NCBI GenBank assembly: GCA_947359465.1
Contig: OX375872.1
Coordinates: 3,392,395-3,456,394, forward strand
From: Metellina segmentata
Lineage: Eukaryota > Arthropoda > Arachnida > Araneae > Tetragnathidae
Length of the DNA: 64,000 nt
Direction: 5' to 3'
Shown: piece by piece, positions 1-11,390 of the stretch
How positions within the stretch are numbered: the stretch's first letter is position 1
How the letters are laid out: the number at the start of each line of letters is the position of its first letter
The notes under the pieces: model-generated
The model's input: only the letters and a program-made list of their open reading frames with translations
Databases searched by the model: none
Told to the model about the DNA's origin: nothing
Program-made: the position numbers and the translations under genes

Positions 1-239
1 TGGAAAGGTATATTTATTAAATTAAACATTTTGTTATAGCCAAAAAGAAATGTTTAAACTGCTCTCCAAGAAAATATGAATTTTCGACATAGTGCCTAGT
101 TTACTTCCGAGATACAGAATTTTATGAAATTATTAAATATTACATTTTTAATGAATTAGCAATTACTAATTCTTGAAGAAAAGTTCATACATTATTAAAA
201 AAACTGTAAATAATATAATAAGAAACAAAACATAGCAAC

Positions 240-883
240 ATACTCAGCAAAACATTTTTTAATTTTAGTGGTTTTTTTTGTAAATACAAGCACCTATATA
301 CTACATTACTTTCTTCCTGGGTTTCATACTGAGAAAATCATGCAAAACCTCATCAAATATACTTTTGTCAAATTACTTTCTATAGTAAGGAGAGCTAGTC
401 TAGACAGCCTTTCACTTGTCCTTAAGCAAGTTTTTATCCTCTTCCCCCCCCCATTGCAGAAAAGAACGCTCTCCAGAACAATTTGAGATAGGAATGGAAA
501 GAAACATCCTTAAAGGCAACTTCAACATTTCGATAAGTGTCTTCAAAATGAAGGGATTTTATTGCTTTAAACATTTCAACAGGGCTTGTAGCAACGGGGA
601 TGAACTCTTTAAATTGCTCCTATTCATTTACAAATTGTTCGCCAATATCTTCCTAATAAATTTCTTGAAATTGTTTAGCAGCCTCACAAAGTAAGGTTTT
701 GTCACAGTCCTTGAAAAAAAACTTGAATCGTTCATGCAGAGAGCTGTAGGCTTCTTTTCTTCGCTTTAAATTAGCAATAAGGCTATCACAAATAACATAA
801 TGCATTTAAAAAATGAATATGTTCCGCTCAGACAAATCTGTATTGGCATCTAAACTCAAACTGTCATCGATGGCTATAGGCAC
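240..883 (-). pseudogene. hAT transposase relic, C-terminal part
   Basis: Minus-strand translation gives the tail of a hAT transposase of the kind fused to TTF/MYM-type zinc fingers, with phrases such as SLIANLKRRKEAYSSLHERF and ERLSRLALLTIES, which match the hAT dimerisation region. Stops and frame changes break it (for example stops near 665 and 810), so it is dead. It continues across the inserted LTR element at 884-4600 into 4601-7020. The wording on both sides joins sensibly, which shows the LTR element landed in an already present hAT copy. I see nothing in bases 1-239 beyond AT-rich sequence. Confidence 0.7.
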
Positions 884-1203
884 TGTAAAGTCTTGAGAGC
901 ATCCAGACACATTATTCAGAATCGTGGGAGCTCACAACGGGAATCGTTCCCCAAGTCCACCCCCTGGTCGTACTGCGGAAGTGGCGACTGGAGGAGGCGG
1001 GCTGGGAAGAGAAACTTTGGGAACAGAGGCTTTTTCTAGCCGCAGAGATTTGAAAGAACTTTATCTTTAGGAGGTTGTATTGTATCGTTGATGGATATCG
1101 TCTTTAATTATAAAACTGTAGCTGTACAATTTCTGTAAATATTTCTTCTTAATATAACTATTTTAACCGTGAAGTGGTTTTACTTTTTCGTCGATACGGT
1201 ACA
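884..1203 (+). repeat. 5' LTR of element A
   Basis: It begins TGTAAAGTCTTGAGAGC and ends GATACGGTACA. Compared with the 3' LTR it has a 13-base insertion near its start and scattered substitutions, so the insertion is not recent. Confidence 0.8.
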
Positions 1204-2440
1204 GACCTGCCTGAGTGGTGGCAGCTTATGGGATGCGAAATTCGCGTTATATTTTTTCAGCTACAGTTGAAGGTGATAAGACCGTCTTCTATAATGCTTG
1301 TATGGAACCTGCGATTGACTACCGCCAGGGTCTTCTGGAATATTCGTGTGGAACCTGGATATTGACGACTGGATATTGATGAGTGGTTATTTTAAAAGGG
1401 TAAGTGCCAACTAGCCAGAATTTCATTGTAATTGTAAGAATCGGTGCACACCGAAAATGCATTTACTATAGATTTTTCTGTGTTTTGAAACATCCTGTTT
1501 CACGTTTTAGTTTCAAGTTAACAAATTCTTGTTTGGCCCCGTTTCCATTTTCCTTAAAGAAGTACTTTGTGTTTTGAAACATCCTGTTTCAAGTTGTAGT
1601 TTGAAGTCAACCTGACTTGTTTAGTTTCCATTTTAATTGTAGAAGTCGCCAGACTTGATTGTGTTTTGAAGAATCTTGTTTCAAATTTTGGTTTGTTTTA
1701 AGACAAACTGACGTAGACGTAACATTAGTTCTCTCATTTTTTGTGTGCTTCTTTTATACCATATTGTTAGTTGAGAAAAATTGATATATATCATTGTGTA
1801 ATGATCATATTGGAAGGATATTTTGATAACAAGTTGTGTGTATTATACTTAAGGTTTATGTTTTTTTTTAAACTGTAATATATATATAGTGGTGAAATCA
1901 ATTTTGATTTATTTAGTGTGAAATTTTTGTCAATCATTTTGGAAATATTCTAGTTTTGCTTTAGTGTAGGGGTATTGCATTGAACAGTTGTCGTTACATA
2001 TGAATACGAAAGTGCTTTAAAAATACGATATTATCAAGTTTTATGTTTAATTATCATTTGAATGTGTTATTATCATTTGGTAATTTATTTGAGCAAGTAT
2101 AGAATTTAATTACTTCCTTTAAAAATAATGTATAACAAATTACTGTGAAAACTTAAGGAAATACATTTAGTTCATTTTTCTGATTCAAATCGAAAGTAGA
2201 ATTGATAAGTTTTATCTGAGTTAATTGATAGTATTTGATAACATAATAGTATTTATTTTATTAGCTGATTTTCAGTGTTTTGTGTATTCTATTTTGTGTG
2301 CTTTAAGAGTGTGGATTCTAGGTTATTTTAGAATTGTGTATCTTAAAGAGTTGTTAAATAATTGTATGACGTAAGAATTATTTGATTGTGTTTACACTGG
2401 GATCACTATATCATTTCTTGGGAGAGCTAGAAAGGAGGAG
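1204..2440 (+). other. 5' leader of element A with tandem repeats
   Basis: No coding frame is seen. Three units starting GTGTTTTGAA at 1480, 1569 and 1661 form a diverged tandem repeat with a period of about 90 bases. The rest is AT-rich. The related 24.5 kb element also has tandem repeats in its leader. Confidence 0.55.
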
Positions 2441-2722
2441 ATGAAAACTTTGGCAATTGAATTAGGAGAAGAGGTTCCTCCAGATGCTAAAATGATTCAC
2501 TTGAAAATAATAATAGAGGGTTCTAAATTATACGAAGCAAAACGTGTGGAAGATTTGATGATCTCTCTTATTAATGAAAGACAGGAACGAGAGGAAGCTG
2601 AACGGAATTTAAGAGAAGCTGTTTGGAGGCAAGAAAGTGCTGAAATGGAGTGGGAATTTATACGACAGAGATGGGCTCGGACAGAAGCCGAAGGGAAGTG
2701 TGGAGGAGTGAAAGGAGTTTGA
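2441..2722 (+). pseudogene. Gag N-terminal relic, element A
   Basis: The 93-codon frame starts MKTLAIELGEEV and resembles the gag start of the 24.5 kb element (LKNLAYELGIEV). It has the same plan: a short N-terminal domain, then a Glu/Arg-rich coiled-coil stretch from about residue 45. It ends at a stop at 2720-2722, and similar charged sequence continues in another frame downstream, so a frameshift or stop has broken it. Function if intact would be assembly of the retrotransposon particle. It retains no capsid-like core or zinc knuckle. Confidence 0.6.
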
Positions 2723-2830
2723 GAAGAAGATCGAGAGGAGTGGAAAGTAGCTGGATAGAGCCTTAAAACTGTTCGAGAAGAGGCAGAAAAGAGAAAGTAC
2801 CAGTATGAAACCAAATTACGGGAATTTGAA

Positions 2831-3316
2831 ATGCAGAAGGAGAAAAGGTTAGAAAGAAAAAATCAAGAGGAAAAAAAGGAAGAAGTAATTTTAGTTCTAG
2901 AGTTTGAAGTTGAAATAGATATTGACGAAGACGATTTTTTTTCTTTCCTTCGAAATGAGATAGAATCTTGGGAAGGACTTGAACTTCTGAAAATTGATTC
3001 CCAAACGTTCGTTGAAATGCAGAAGGAGAAGAGGTTAGAAAGAAAAAAACAAGAGAAAAGAGAAGCCGTTGACAACACTCCAATCTGTTTGCCTTTAGCA
3101 AAGGTGGAGCTACAAGGAATGTTCGGGCATGTAATAACCAAAGTTGCAGTTGACTGTAATCCCTCTGACAAAGAAATATATTTGTTGGGGAATGGAACGG
3201 CTACACTTCTAGAAAAGATGAAGGTGGATGATGTGCCATATCAGGTGAGCACCATTCAAACACATGCTCAGAGACAAATGGCTCAACAAGTGGAAGAAAA
3301 AAAAGAAGACGAATAA
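2831..3316 (+). pseudogene. Charged gag segment joined to protease-region relic, element A
   Basis: The 161-codon frame has a Lys/Glu-rich segment used twice (MQKEKRLERK at residues 1 and 63), separated by an acidic stretch. From about residue 82 the frame CLPLAKVELQ through YLLGNGTATL matches the region after the protease motif of the 24.5 kb element (CLPLAHIEIE through YLLGNFTQEL). The zinc knuckle and the Asp-Ser-Gly protease site are missing, so an internal deletion joined gag to post-protease sequence. The stop codon TAA at 3314-3316 is also the left target-site duplication of the MITE inserted here. Confidence 0.55.
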
Positions 3317-4071
3317 AGCTTCGGTTTCCTAAGAAAGCGTAGCCGTGATGTATCGGCGGGTGACGTCACTAAAACGTTGTTTATACTAACACATGGTGTT
3401 GGTTTCCTAGACAGCGGTGTTAGCGAGCGTAACGAAAATTATCGGAGTCGCCATTTCCATGACTGTCGTCATAGCGGTCTCAAACAGTTGGAGAACGTTT
3501 TTTCTCTTGTAGCGGCCACATTTCATTTCCTGCTCCAAACGATTCGAACGCAGAGGAGCGAAATAAATAAACATTTTTGACTGCCATTGATTCATTCGTT
3601 TTTGTAAAATCGGGATCGTTAAACACAGAATGAAAATTTCAACGGATTTGAAATCTGCGGAAAATTTGACACCAGATCGATACCTAAAATGTGATTTTCT
3701 TTAAATAAATAATTAATTATTTAATAAATAATAAAATAATCAAATGGTAAATAATTGAATAATAAAACTGTTTTTGATATCGATCTGGCGTAAAAATTTA
3801 CGCTGATTTGAAATGTGTTGAAATTTTCACTCTATCTTCAACGATCCCGAAGTTATAAACTTTAAACTAGAGAATAAAAAACCACTTTGTTTTGTTTCTC
3901 GAATGAAATAAACCACGACAGCCGTCTGTGTTGCCCATTCTCCAACGTATTCTGTCCGTCTAAGTTGACACATCTGGATTTTTGTTTAGTCGGCCATCTA
4001 GTTATGCCCGCGGCATCATGACGTATCACGGCTGTTAGATAACGGCTCCACTTTCTTAGGAAACCAAAGCT
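3317..4071. mobile_element. Harbinger-like MITE, TAA target duplication
   Basis: The ends are inverted repeats (AGCTTCGGTTTCCTAAGAAA on the left, its near complement on the right) flanked by TAA at 3314-3316 and 4072-4074. Three-base TWA duplications are typical of PIF/Harbinger elements. At 755 bp it holds no transposase. Near both ends, in opposite orientation, it carries a roughly 50-base motif (AAATCCGTTGAAATTTT ... AACGATCCCGA) that is also found in the Helitron-type copies at 8.6 and 14.1 kb. Confidence 0.75.
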
Positions 4072-4074
4072 TAA

Positions 4075-4292
4075 GGAAGGAGAGAAGTTATCTTTTATGA
4101 TTTGGAACTCTATGACTGCAAAGACGCCAGTTATGAAGAAATCGAAGAAATACAGAATATACTTAAGGGTTCTGAGAGAAATGGTTGCGTGGAACTGTCA
4201 TGGGAAATTGAATTGACTGAAAACTGCGTTAAGGCTTTTTCAGAAATTGAAAATCGAGATCTGCAGAAAAGTTTTCCTGGAGGGGAGGAGTC
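4075..4292 (+). pseudogene. Acidic coding remnant and polypurine tract of element A
   Basis: Downstream of the MITE an open stretch of about 67 codons (from 4102) is rich in Glu and Ser, with no domain I recognise. It is probably the end of the element A reading frame before the MITE split it. A purine-rich run at 4279-4290 directly precedes the 3' LTR and fits a polypurine tract. Confidence 0.4.
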
Positions 4293-4600
4293 TGTAACGT
4301 CTTGAGAGCATCCAGAATCGTGGGAGCTCACAACGGGAATCGTTTCCGAAGTCCACCCCCTGGTCGGACTGCGGAAATGACGACTGGAGGAGGCGGGCTG
4401 GGAAGAGACACTTTGAAACAGAGGCTTTTTCTAGCCGCAGAGATTTGAAAGAACTTTATCTTTAGGAGGCTGTATTGTATCAGTGATGGATATAGTCTTT
4501 AATTATAAAACTGTAGATGTACATATTCTGTAAAAACTTTAATTCTTAATATAACTATTTTATCCAGGAAGGGGTTTTACTTTTTCATCGATACGGTACA
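4293..4600 (+). repeat. 3' LTR of element A
   Basis: It begins TGTAACGTCTTGAGAGC and ends GATACGGTACA, colinear with the 5' LTR apart from indels. Confidence 0.8.
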
Positions 4601-4937
4601 TCACTCTTCGTTTCCTAGATTGTGTATAACAGTTAGTATTTACCAATGTTTCAGCTTCTTTATCCAGTTTGTCGAACGAGTTTCTTACTATTTGGACAAA
4701 GTTTTCCAGGGAGTTGTAAAGTGGGACAATAGCTTCTACTCCGCAAGTATAAGATTGTAAACTTTTACTTGCAGAGTTTACTCTTTGTAATAAAGTGTTC
4801 CAAATTACAGTTAGCAGGGCATTTTCAAATGCTTGAATTTTCTTACATAAGCATTTGCTTCGTATTTTGTTGCAGCATTTTCATCACAATTTTCAATTAT
4901 TGCTCTTAAAGTTTCGGAAATGATTTTATAACTGCAG
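4601..4937 (-). pseudogene. hAT transposase relic, middle part
   Basis: One minus frame reads NTLLQRVNSASKSLQSYTCG and then LYNSLENFVQIVRNSFDKLD, the segment of hAT/DUF4371 transposases that follows the RWSAR motif. It runs up to the LTR insertion, and the sense resumes at 883 downwards. The LINE fragment at 4938 cuts it from its N-terminal half. Confidence 0.7.
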
Positions 4938-5615
4938 GGAGTAAAGGTAAAGGAGGGAGAAACAGTCAAGGATCTTGGGGTGATAATTCACAGGGATTTT
5001 AAAATGGGTCACCAATGTTCAGCTGCGGGTAAAAAGGATAATAGGTTATTGGGGTATATTAAAAAGACTGTAAATTCAAGGGATAAGAATATAATCTTGC
5101 CGTTATATAAGGGTTTAGTAAGACCACATCTAGAATATGCTGTACAATTCTGGGCTCCATATATGAGAAAGGATATCGAATTAATTGAAAGTGTTCAGCA
5201 CAGAGCTACAAAAATAATAAAGGGGCTAGCAAATCTCGACTATAATGAACGTTTAAGTAAGCTAAACATGTATACACTGGAAAGAAGTAGAAGGAGGTGG
5301 GATTTGATTCAGCTTTTCAAGTTGGTAAGACAAGGGGACACAGAGGGCTTAAATTTCAATAGGGATAACAGAACAAGGGGCCATGGGTATAAATTGAATA
5401 AGACACATTTTAATCGGATTTAAGGAAAAACTACTACTTTAATAGGGTAATAGATAGTTGGAACGCGTTGCCAGAGAATATAGTTAATTGAAAGGGAGTG
5501 TACGAATTTAAGATACAATTGGATAGTCAGTGGGAATTGGGGAGTTCATAAACAAAGGACCAGCCTTTTTGGGCTTGAGCCTGTAGCTGGTTGTCAATAT
5601 TTGTATTTGTATATC
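4938..5615 (+). pseudogene. 5'-truncated LINE, reverse transcriptase C-terminal end
   Basis: The frame at 4980-5423 reads KDLGVIIHRDFKMG, then LYKGLVRPHLEYAVQFWAP, ESVQHRATKII and ERSRRRWDLIQ. This is the thumb and C-terminal end of non-LTR (CR1/L2/jockey-like) reverse transcriptases. The catalytic FADD box is absent because only the 3' end was inserted. Past the stop at 5421 the family's C-terminal wording continues with frame breaks, and the copy ends in a TATTTGTATTTGTAT tail. It sits inside the minus-strand hAT relic. Five-prime truncation is usual for target-primed insertion. Confidence 0.8.
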
Positions 5616-7020
5616 CTTTTCTTAAGGCTTTTACTGCATTCGCATTTGCTGACCATCTCGTTTCTGATAAAGACTTTAAAGTAAGCTCATCAACATGTTT
5701 GAGGTGGCTGGTTAGCACTTCCCATCTATGAGGTGATCCTGAAAAAAATTGTAGAGTGCTTGGACAAATCCAAAATAAGAAATGGCTGCTTTGCTTGATT
5801 CAACTGCATTAACCCCAACTAAATTGAGCGAATGTCCTGAGCAAGGAACATATTCAGCTAGAGAATACTTCTTTTTAATGTTATGTTACTTGCCTTATCA
5901 TATGACTGTCCACTACAATACTGCAGATCTATTTTCAGCTCATTAATTGTTTCCCATAAATGTTCAGCAGCATGACTGTGGATGGGAACAAAGGTTCCAC
6001 AGGTTCATTTTGAGCATCGACATATCGCATTCCAAGCACATTTGGTCTATGTGTGTTAAGTCTGGGGTAGAGTCAACAATAATGCTCCACTTGATTTGAT
6101 ATAATTTGGAGAAGTAGTCAAAGACAAATAGTTCACTCTCCTTTATTTACCCGTGTCTTTATATGCTCAGCCAGGAAAGATCATGATTCTCTAATAGCTC
6201 CAAAATACTCAAAAAGTTGCCATTTTGATTGGAACCAAAGCTTTTATTGTCACTGAAAAAGGACACTCTGAGCAATTAATTGTAGAACATCCACGACTCT
6301 TTTTAGCACATTCCTCCAATACGACCTTTTGCTTTCATTTTCTTTCACAATTAGGAAATTTATCCTTCCCGAAGAGTTCATTAGGAGAGATAGCTGGTTT
6401 ATATAGTGTCGATGTATTTTTCAAGTCTCGTGAGAAGACAGTCTCTTGCTAACATTATGCCAATCTACGAGACCAGTTGTGCATAGTGCATCACAACTGT
6501 TGCTAAAAAGCTTGCACACATAGCAAAATAAGGCATTGGCTATCCTGGAATATATCAGCCAATGCCTTTCGATGACTTCTCCGTTCTGTTTTTTCCGGAT
6601 AAAGTTATTTGGCGTACACATGCGCATTTTGACTCCAAACATTCTCCCTGAGTCGTTAAGGAACTCTATATTCTGGCTAGGTTTGTTTTTTGTAAAATAC
6701 TCTCGTAAGCTGTTGATGGTAGATGGCCACAGAGCTGGATAACTGTCGAATTCTGCAAGAATTTTTTCAGTAAACTCATCAACAGAAGGATTAGTATCAC
6801 ATACAGTCTCTTCCTGAGTGATTCATGTGGATTCATCTTGATTTATTATTTGTTCATCATCATTAGGAGCTACATTTTCAGTTTCATTTCTTTCTGCAGC
6901 ATTTCGGCGAAAAAATGTGTCCAATAATGTATTAGTGGATTGTTTATTTTCGTACTCTAATAACTTTTCTGCCTATCTCTTACTTTTTGAACACCCTGAT
7001 GGATATTTTCGTCCTGACAT
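5616..7020 (-). pseudogene. hAT transposase relic, N-terminal half with TTF-type zinc finger
   Basis: Reading down from about 7020 on the minus strand, the product starts MSGRKYPSGCSKSKR, a common start in this family. Next comes the TTF zinc-finger region (ERHWLIYSRIANALFCYVCK, then VDWHNVSKRLSSHE) at about 6640-6420, then the DUF4371 RNase-H-like core, ending with SLSETRWSANANAVKAL near 5640. Several frame breaks and stops show it is inactive. hAT transposases cut and paste DNA through a DDE-type RNase H fold. Element length, about 3 kb once the LINE and LTR inserts are removed, fits the family. Confidence 0.75.
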
Positions 7021-7239
7021 TGGAAAATATTGAATTAAATACGTATATATTTCGGAAGTTAAGTATTTATTCAAATCGTCGAAAGCATGCAAGCATTTGT
7101 TTCTAAATAAGAAAATAAAATCGCTTCGCTTCTCTTCCCAAAAATAATTTTCTAAAATAAAATTATTTGTCTGAGCGCCAGGTCCCGGGTTAATTATTAA
7201 AATTATTTGCTATTTAGAAAGTAAACTAAAAAATGTTTC

Positions 7240-7827
7240 TGTAACCGATAATAACAATTTTTTTTGTGGTTGTTGGAACTCTAATCTAGCAGGTTCGGTT
7301 GCAAATTTCTGATGCGTGCATTAGTAGTGTATTGAGAGTAAAACAAACTCGTACATGGACAAGACTTTATTACTACAAGCAAGCACAAAAGCAGAACATA
7401 AACAACCACTGATTCCAAATTACAACTACGCAGACGCCAACGATATTCACCTGGCATCACCTTATAGGTGTTCTAAAAGTTTCAGTTCGGATATGACACA
7501 AGCACGGGCAAATCGGAGACCGCGTCCGTGACATCACACTTTATACTTAGTACGAATACAATGATGTAATCCCCGATCGAGCCAATGCTTCACAATTTCT
7601 GAATATGATTGAGCCAAATGACATTTCAACAGTGGTTTTATTCAGTTTATTTCACAATTATTCTTTTAAATGTAAGATTTTGTTTACAACCAATCATAAA
7701 GCTTCTTTCATTCACAAACCTGAAAAGTTATATATGATTGGCTAAACTGGATAGATTTGTTTAACTACTTGGAACATCCGACTAAACTCCGTAACCCTAA
7801 CTAGAAATGTTACGGGTTTCGGTTACA
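7240..7827 (-). mobile_element. Probable solo LTR
   Basis: On the minus strand the segment begins TGTAACCGAAACCCGTAAC and ends TCGGTTACA, so it has TG...CA ends and a short terminal inverted repeat. It holds a TATATAA-type box and an AATAAAG polyadenylation-like signal in the right order. I cannot match a clean target duplication (flanks TTTC and TCGT), so it could be a decayed or recombined copy. There is no coding sequence. Confidence 0.45.
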
Positions 7828-8099
7828 TCGTTATCGTTAAGCCGCGTCCACACCGGAGAAGCAGAGCAAAACATGGATGATTGATTAACCCCGGAGACAG
7901 GTTTGGTGAATCAATCTCTCTGGTTTTTCTGGTTTGACAGCTCGGACACAAAATGTTCCATGTGCTCGCGATCAATCTGGTTGGTTGTGTGTTGAAGTTA
8001 AACTGCAAACTTATTGTTTGAAGCAAATTGTTTTAAGGTCCCGTTCTTTACGAAGTCGGCGTATAATCGCGAGTGCAGCGTATATTATCATTACAGATT

Positions 8100-8360
8100 T
8101 ATTAAAGAGGAATACGAAGAAAAGTTCCCAAGAAAGGCGATATTGGTGATGGAAAATATTCTCAGGAGCCATAAGACTGAAAATGTATACGTCTTTTGCT
8201 CACACGCGGTATAAATTACGCTTTTCCTACTGGGACAATAAACCCTAAACTAATAGCCGCCTCGGAAAATAATCCACTTCATCGTTAACCCTGTACAATT
8301 TTGAACAAACCGTGTTTTCAATCCTGCGACGGCGGCTGCGGCAACCACTTTATTAATATA
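8100..8360 (-). repeat. Dispersed repeat R1, minus copy
   Basis: The complement reads CGCAGGATTGAAAAC ... GGCTATTAGTTTAGGGTTTATT ... ATTTTCAGTCTTATGGCTCC. This is colinear with the copies at 11391-11846 and 36473-38450. Non-coding. Confidence 0.6.
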
Positions 8361-8610
8361 TATATATATATTTATTTATTTATTTATATCCATACGTTCT
8401 TGCAAAATTGATATTAGCAGATTATTTCCCTACAAAATAAAAATTTCTTACTGAATATTTCACTCTAATGTTCCAACATATTGAATGTCTCTTTCAATTC
8501 GGCATTTTTCGGTAAAACGTATTAATATTGCAGTGCAACAATTTTAAATTTTCTTTAATTGCAAAAAAGTTTAAATACATTTTAAATATCCACCTCTTAT
8601 TTATCTTAAT

Positions 8611-9690
8611 TTAGCCACTGCGTGGTGATTGCTAAGAATTCCCATTTGGTTTGCGAAGCCTATTGGATAACAGCAATCATGGCATTGGTTTGCCTCACAA
8701 ACCAAATGGAAATTCGTAGCCTTTTGGAATAGATTCCCAGCAAATTCTAATTTGATTTGCTTCGCAAACTAAATTATGAATATTATGAACTATGATTTGC
8801 TTCGCAAACAAACACCTCGGGCAACGCCGTAATGACCTCGTCATTGCCAAATTCGAATTGCGAAGAGATCCAATCGGCGTGACGTCAGAATCTCTTGCGA
8901 AAATATAAATATTTAATTGAAAAATTATTTATTAAAAGAAAATCAAATGGAAGGTTGAGATTTAGGGGTTTAGATTTTATTCAGATTTCAAATCTGTTGA
9001 AATTTTTATCTGTCTTTAACGATCCCGATTTTACAAAAAAGTACTTAACAATGCCAGTCAATATGTTTTTTTTATTTGTTTTGCTTTTCTTCGCTGTGAA
9101 ATGGTTTGAGTGTAGGAAATGAAATCTGTGATATCTCGAATCAAACGAAAGTCATTCTTCACAGAAAGTGGCGTTCGTGTTGGAAAAAATATGAGTTTCA
9201 ATTTAAAATTATTCATTTATCGAAAATCATATTTTTAGGTATAGATCTAATGTGAAATTTTCCTCAGATTTCATATCCGTTGAAAATTGTACTCTTATCT
9301 TTTACGATCAAGGAGATAATAAAAAAGAACTACATAACTAAAGTTAAAACTTTAGTCTGCTGACAAATCTTTCTCCGCAAAATGAAATCGGAAGCGGAAA
9401 AAATACATTTAGAATCTGCTAATTTTTATGCAACTTTTATTCCAAAGAAGACAATAATAATTAAATTCCAATAAATTATTTTTTAAATGTTTTAGATTGA
9501 ATTTTAAAATTCAGGCTGGGCACAAAATTGCCAAAACTTCGGACTACCCGTGTGCCAAATTTCATTATTGTAAGTGCAATAGATTCGTCCGGACATTGCG
9601 TAGTGGAGGTCGGACACTTCATTTTATAATAGCAGAGATTTGACGTGCAAAGTTCCCCAAGACCACTAATATAGACCATCTAAATACACA
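8611..9690 (-). mobile_element. Helitron-type non-autonomous copy (family H2)
   Basis: It starts with TTAGCCACTGCGTGG, a worn version of the CTAGCCACTGCGTGGCTAG end seen at 46561. It then follows the copy at 14147 closely: repeated GCTTCGCAAACCAAA blocks, GATCCAATCGGCGTGACGT, and two copies of the AAATCCGTTGAAATTTTT...AACGATC motif. Read on the minus strand the CTAG end is the 3' terminus with a hairpin, as in Helitrons. The far end is approximate and no RepHel gene is present. Confidence 0.5.
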
Positions 9691-10229
9691 TGGATGGACA
9701 CATCAATTTTGACACTAATATGGGCAGATTACATTTTCACAACTAAGTTTTAATCGTCAACTATGTATAGCAAAACACACAATGCTTACAAATAGACTAC
9801 TTAAATAATAGTATCACTTTACAATCCGAAGAAATATAAATATTTCTATTTTCCGATCCCCGACCCGTTTCTTAACGATGACCCCGGTGATTGATTGAAC
9901 GTCGAGCAAGGGAACGAAAAAACGTCGTCCAAATAGAGCGAGCACGAGCACTTGCTTTCCTTTGATGTACCGACTAGAAGCGGATCATTTTGCTCGTGCT
10001 CAAAATGTTCGTTCACCGTCTACACTGAACGAGCTGCCAATCAAACCTGTCTCCGGGGTTAATCAATCATCCATGTTTTGATCTGCTTCTCCGGTGTGGA
10101 CGCGGCTTTACATTGCAATAAAGTTTTAGATTTTTATTTTCCTTTTTGAAAAAGATTGTTGGAAAAACATTCCAGAAAATATAAAAAGTTATTTTTGTTT
10201 AAATTTTTTGGATACTTTTGAAACTAAAT

Positions 10230-10625
10230 TATGGTAAATCTTTTGCAACTAATGGTAAATCAGGGCCTGGGCCCGACGAGGATGAGCTCCTGCCCGAATC
10301 AAAGTACTCTTGATTTCTCGTGGCACATGTGTTGATCGGAGTTGATGGATTTCTAAATTGTCCTTCGTAGATGAAACTCCTGCGGGGAAGATTCCTGTCG
10401 GCGATAACGGCTGCTTTCTGCGGTAGGAAGAACACTGGTTCCATTGTTGAAGGAAAAGTTCCACTTGTAGTGCATGTCTAGACGTTCCATGTCTGGCGGT
10501 CTCCGAGTTTAACTTGCTTATATCCTGAGTTCCTTGTAGGGGTCCGTTTCCTCCTTGTCGATTAAACCATCGATACAATGGCAGGAGGCAAATGAGCAAC
10601 GCAATAATTAGACATCGTTTTGCTT
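10230..10625 (-). other. Possible protein-coding exon with signal-anchor-like segment
   Basis: This stretch is less AT-rich than its surroundings and is open on the minus strand for over 115 codons. The frame begins KRCLIIALLICLLPLYRWF, a basic residue pair followed by a hydrophobic run, the look of a type II membrane anchor. The frame has no upstream ATG, but TTAACAG directly before it would serve as a splice acceptor. A second minus frame is open over 71 codons as well. I recognise no family, so it could be chance or an orphan exon of a decayed gene. Confidence 0.25.
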
Positions 10626-11390
10626 TCTGTTAATGTTTTTGGAGTGTTCAAAAGTGCACATGCAAAACCAAAGTTGTGGATCGACATCTTCGTGTCGTAG
10701 GCTAATCACAGTCTTGAACGTTGGTGAATCAAAAAACGTAAAATATTTGCAACTTGGTCAGTGCCAGTCAGTGTTCATCACCATGTAGGAGATGTTGTTG
10801 TGTGTTGAATAACACTGAATTCGGACAAAATAGAATCCATCGGAAAATACGCTAGAGACCTCATTGGACGATCCCTGCTGTGAGATCCCTGCTGTGAGTG
10901 AACTAAACAACAACAGAACGACAATTCAACTTCCTTCGATAACGTCTGTTCGAAAGCCTTTCTCGAACTGTTTTTCTAGCTTCCGTCTCATAATGTGCCC
11001 GTTTTAGATTGCTCCCTTTGCTGTGACGTCACGTAATTGCTTATTAACCAATATGATTACATAGTCAGCTGGTTTACCGCGAAGCGAATGTTTGTTTATA
11101 TCGCTTCGTTTTTTCGAGATCATCATCAAACAGGAGGTTTGGATGATGTATTGGAAATGCGGCCTGACTTCAACTAAAGGGCAGTTAATAGTGAGTTTTA
11201 AACAGTTATTTGTTTTATTTTGTGGGACATTTAAATTCAGTTGCTTTAAAACTGTGTCACATTTATATTTTGTAGTTTAACAAATACATTGAAAGCAATT
11301 TATGTTTATGCATTGGCATGTTGTGGCACAAATGTTACTTCCCGTCTAGTGAAATTTGTTGGATTGCATGTCATTAAATTTCAAGTTTAA
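10626..11390. other. No gene recognised
   Basis: Mixed-composition sequence. A short tandem repeat (GATCCCTGCTGTGA twice) lies near 10873-10899, and an imperfect palindrome around GCGAAGCGAATG near 11080. Nothing coding is convincing. Confidence 0.5.

Larger units (their letters stand above)
884..4600 (+). mobile_element. Small LTR retrotransposon (element A), non-autonomous, related to the 24.5 kb element
   Basis: Two direct LTRs (884-1203 and 4293-4600) flank about 3.1 kb. A purine-rich tract at 4279-4290 precedes the 3' LTR. TGGTGGCAGC at 1216, shortly after the 5' LTR, is a likely primer binding site; the same ten bases sit after the 5' LTR of the 24.5 kb element. Flanking bases GCAC and TCAC match at three of four positions, as expected of an old four-base target duplication. 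Inside are only gag-like and protease-like pieces, with no integrase or reverse transcriptase, so it would have needed enzymes from a relative. It interrupts the minus-strand hAT relic. Confidence 0.8.
7840..10107. mobile_element. Harbinger-like element, long terminal inverted repeats, TTA duplication
   Basis: An inverted repeat of about 65 bases bounds it: AGCCGCGTCCACACCGGAGA on the left and its complement on the right, continuing through the GATTGATTAACCCCGG block with one mismatch seen. TTA flanks both ends (7837-7839 and 10108-10110). No transposase is readable, so it is non-autonomous. Its interior carries a minus-strand copy of a dispersed repeat (8100-8360) and a Helitron-type insert (8611 to about 9690). 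Confidence 0.7.

Noticed and set aside
2763..3171. Minus-strand frames of over 100 codons opposite element A gag
   Set aside because: They mirror Glu/Lys-rich codons of the plus strand as Phe/Leu/Ser runs.
8895..9122. 75-codon frame with a hydrophobic end at 8.9-9.1 kb
   Set aside because: It lies inside the Helitron-type copy, and its sister at 14.5 kb has no such frame.
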